Origin: a virus | Length of the DNA: 64,000 bases | Direction: 5' to 3' (one strand) | IMG/VR virus record: IMGVR_UViG_3300034374_001920 | Span: 18,078 to 82,077 of that record | In this document: piece after piece, positions 62,393 through 64,000 of the stretch | Layout of the letters: each line of letters begins with the position of its first letter | Numbering within the stretch: position 1 is the first letter of the stretch | Notes under the pieces: model-generated | The model's input: the letters and a program-made list of their open reading frames with translations, nothing else | What the model was told of the DNA's origin: nothing | The model's database searches: none | Program-made: the position numbers and the translations under genes

Positions 62393-62696
62393 TGTAGATA
62401 AGGTCTCTGAGGGGATTGATTATAAGTTGATCCCCGTCGAAGACTCTCCTAATGATCAGGCGTGGGACATACGTATTCTACGTGGTGATTTCACTGAAAC
62501 CGTTATTCGTTATGGAAATGTTGCATTCAATGAAATTCAGGATTGCCTTACATTCAATTATAAGGTGGTATTCTCACCTGATCCTTTATTGACATCTGAT
62601 GACATTCAACTTCAGGAATATGCAGCAGACATTCTGGAGGACATTCTAGAAACCGCCTTCAATGAAGGGTGGGCAATCGCACAGCCGAGGACTTGA
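62376..62696 (+). CDS. Conserved small protein between uvsX and gene 41
   Basis: A 106-residue acidic protein (AWDIRILRGDFTETVIRYGN; DILEDILETAFNEGW). It overlaps uvsX by 17 nt and gene 41 by one base. Proteins of this size occur here in marine relatives. No function recognised. Confidence 0.65.
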   Translation: MPKKLNVDKVSEGIDYKLIPVEDSPNDQAWDIRILRGDFTETVIRYGNVAFNEIQDCLTFNYKVVFSPDPLLTSDDIQLQEYAADILEDILETAFNEGWAIAQPRT

Positions 62697-64000
62697 TGGA
62701 TATAAACCTAGAACAAACTATACTTCGCAACTTAGTAACGAATGATGAGTATGCGAGGAAGGTTGCAGCATTCGTATCACCGGACTATTTCGAAGGGGTC
62801 TATCGTAATCTCTTCAAAGAGTTCACCAAGTTCATTGCCAAGTACAACAAACTTCCGACTATGGAATCCTTCAAGATTGAGATCGATGAGGGTGACCGAC
62901 TGTCGGATGAACAGTACCGACATGCAATGGAGATTTTGCCCAACATCTTTTCTTTTGAAGAGGTAGACGTAAATTGGTTGGTTGACCGTACAGAGAAGTG
63001 GTGTCAAGACCGTGCGGTATTCAATGCAGTCATGGAGTCTATATCCGTAATTGATGGTAAACACAAAACACTAAGTAAGAATGCGATACCGGAGATCCTG
63101 AGTAAGGCGCTCGCAGTTAGTTTCGATACCAATATTGGACACGACTATATTGAAAACGTAGACCAACGATATGAGTTCTACCACCAGAAAGAAGAAAGAC
63201 TTCCGTTCGATCTGGAATACTTTAATTCCATCACTAAGGGTGGTCTACCTAATAAGACCCTCAACATTGCACTTGCAGGTACGGGTGTCGGTAAAAGTCT
63301 TTTCATGTGTCATTGTGCTGGAGCTTCCTTGTCTCAGGGAAAAAATGTCCTTTACATCACTATGGAGATGGCTGAAGAACGAATCGCGGAACGTATCGAT
63401 GCGAATCTACTCAACGTAGCGATTGACCAGTTAGAGAACATGTCGAAGGATATGTTCCGTGATCGGGTTGGAGAACTCGCACGTAAGACTCAGGGTAAGT
63501 TGATAATCAAGGAGTACCCTACCGGACAGGCGAACACTTCACACTTCCGTGCTTTGTTGAACGAACTGAAACTGAAGAAGAAGTTTACTCCGGATATTGT
63601 CTTCATCGATTACTTGAACATCTGCGCCTCTTCTCGTATGAAGGGTATGGGTGGTGCAATTAACTCTTACTCTTATATCAAGAGTATTGCAGAAGAGATC
63701 CGTGGACTGGCAGTGGAGTTCAATGTTCCTATCGTCTCTGCAACTCAGACTACACGATCTGGTTACTCAAACGATGATGTGGGTCTCGAAGATACCTCTG
63801 AGTCTTTTGGTCTACCCGCAACCGCAGACTTCATGTTCGCTCTGATCTCTAACACTGAACTAAACTCTCAGGGTAAGATCCTCGTAAAACAGTTGAAGAA
63901 CCGTTACAACGATCCCACAGTGAATCAGAAATTTGTTGTAGGGGTTGACAGATCGAAAATGAGACTGTATGATTGTGAACAGTCTTCGGAAGAAGAAGGT
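62696..64000 (+). CDS. 41: Replicative DNA helicase gp41 (partial, 3' end outside window)
   Basis: Open frame of 435 codons to the right edge. The N-terminal ~150 residues (INLEQTILRNLVTNDEYARK) are helical, as in DnaB-type helicases. The RecA-like part has Walker A AGTGVGKS (194-201), Walker B VFIDYLNI and motif VSATQTTRSGYSNDD. Gene 41 after uvsX is the conserved T4 order. Hexameric 5'-3' helicase of the primosome. Confidence 0.95.
   Translation, partial: MDINLEQTILRNLVTNDEYARKVAAFVSPDYFEGVYRNLFKEFTKFIAKYNKLPTMESFKIEIDEGDRLSDEQYRHAMEILPNIFSFEEVDVNWLVDRTEKWCQDRAVFNAVMESISVIDGKHKTLSKNAIPEILSKALAVSFDTNIGHDYIENVDQRYEFYHQKEERLPFDLEYFNSITKGGLPNKTLNIALAGTGVGKSLFMCHCAGASLSQGKNVLYITMEMAEERIAERIDANLLNVAIDQLENMSKDMFRDRVGELARKTQGKLIIKEYPTGQANTSHFRALLNELKLKKKFTPDIVFIDYLNICASSRMKGMGGAINSYSYIKSIAEEIRGLAVEFNVPIVSATQTTRSGYSNDDVGLEDTSESFGLPATADFMFALISNTELNSQGKILVKQLKNRYNDPTVNQKFVVGVDRSKMRLYDCEQSSEEEG
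63945..63973 (+). promoter_or_regulatory. Possible internal sigma70-type promoter in gene 41
   Basis: TTGACA (63945-63950), 17-nt spacer, TATGAT (63968-63973). Within coding sequence close to the window end; downstream gene not visible. Chance match not excluded. Confidence 0.35.

Overview
The window is 64 kb of a T4-like (Straboviridae-type/cyanophage-type) contractile-tailed phage genome. It carries nearly the whole T4 core in marine T4-like order: neck genes 13-14-15, terminase 16-17, tail sheath and tube 18-19, head genes 20-67-68-21-22-23, then uvsY, uvsW, the late sigma factor 55, 47, 46, the clamp 45, clamp loader 44/62, regA, polymerase 43, uvsX and the helicase 41, which runs off the right edge. 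No photosynthesis genes are seen. KDO and LPS-type sugar genes point to a Gram-negative host, probably marine, but the host cannot be fixed from this sequence.

Layout. 1-19.1 kb: end of a structural gene, then a very large receptor-binding/fibre block with six proteins of 450-1170 aa. Two of them (3333-9455) are paralogues built mostly from strict tetrapeptide repeats. A small early-type interlude (9.5-11.4 kb: charged protein, glycosyltransferase, 2OG oxygenase) sits inside the block. 19.1-32.2 kb: neck, packaging, tail and head morphogenesis, read rightward, with T4-type late promoters (TATAAATA) at module starts and a strong terminator after the capsid gene. 32.7-36.1 kb: a leftward three-gene accessory island (GIY-YIG/ParB-like fusion, GT-B glycosyltransferase, DUF4338/DruA-like protein) with its own sigma70-type promoters. 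36.2-64 kb: a tail-tube-like gene, then recombination and replication genes interleaved with accessory genes. These include tRNA-Arg(UCU), kdsB-kdsA, a SleB-type lysin, a PsiE-like membrane protein, MazG-like and dCMP deaminase enzymes, a sulfotransferase-like protein, small HSP, a PrimPol-like protein, a nucleotide-sugar epimerase, a UDP-sugar dehydrogenase and several 2OG oxygenases.

Regulation. Two promoter classes are visible. Late promoters TATAAATA (or CATAAATA) precede structural modules and would be read by host polymerase with the phage gp55. Near-perfect TTGACA-N17/18-TATAAT promoters precede replication and accessory genes, and several lie inside the upstream coding sequence. In at least two cases (gene 46 and the PrimPol-like gene) the start codon is about 7 nt after the -10 box, so the mRNA is probably leaderless.

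Most unusual items: the tetrapeptide-repeat proteins; the leftward island with a DruA-like gene; the GIY-YIG/ParB-like fusion; gp14 with an inserted LamG-like domain; and the PrimPol-like gene beside the DNA polymerase. All assignments come from motif reading only; no database search was possible.
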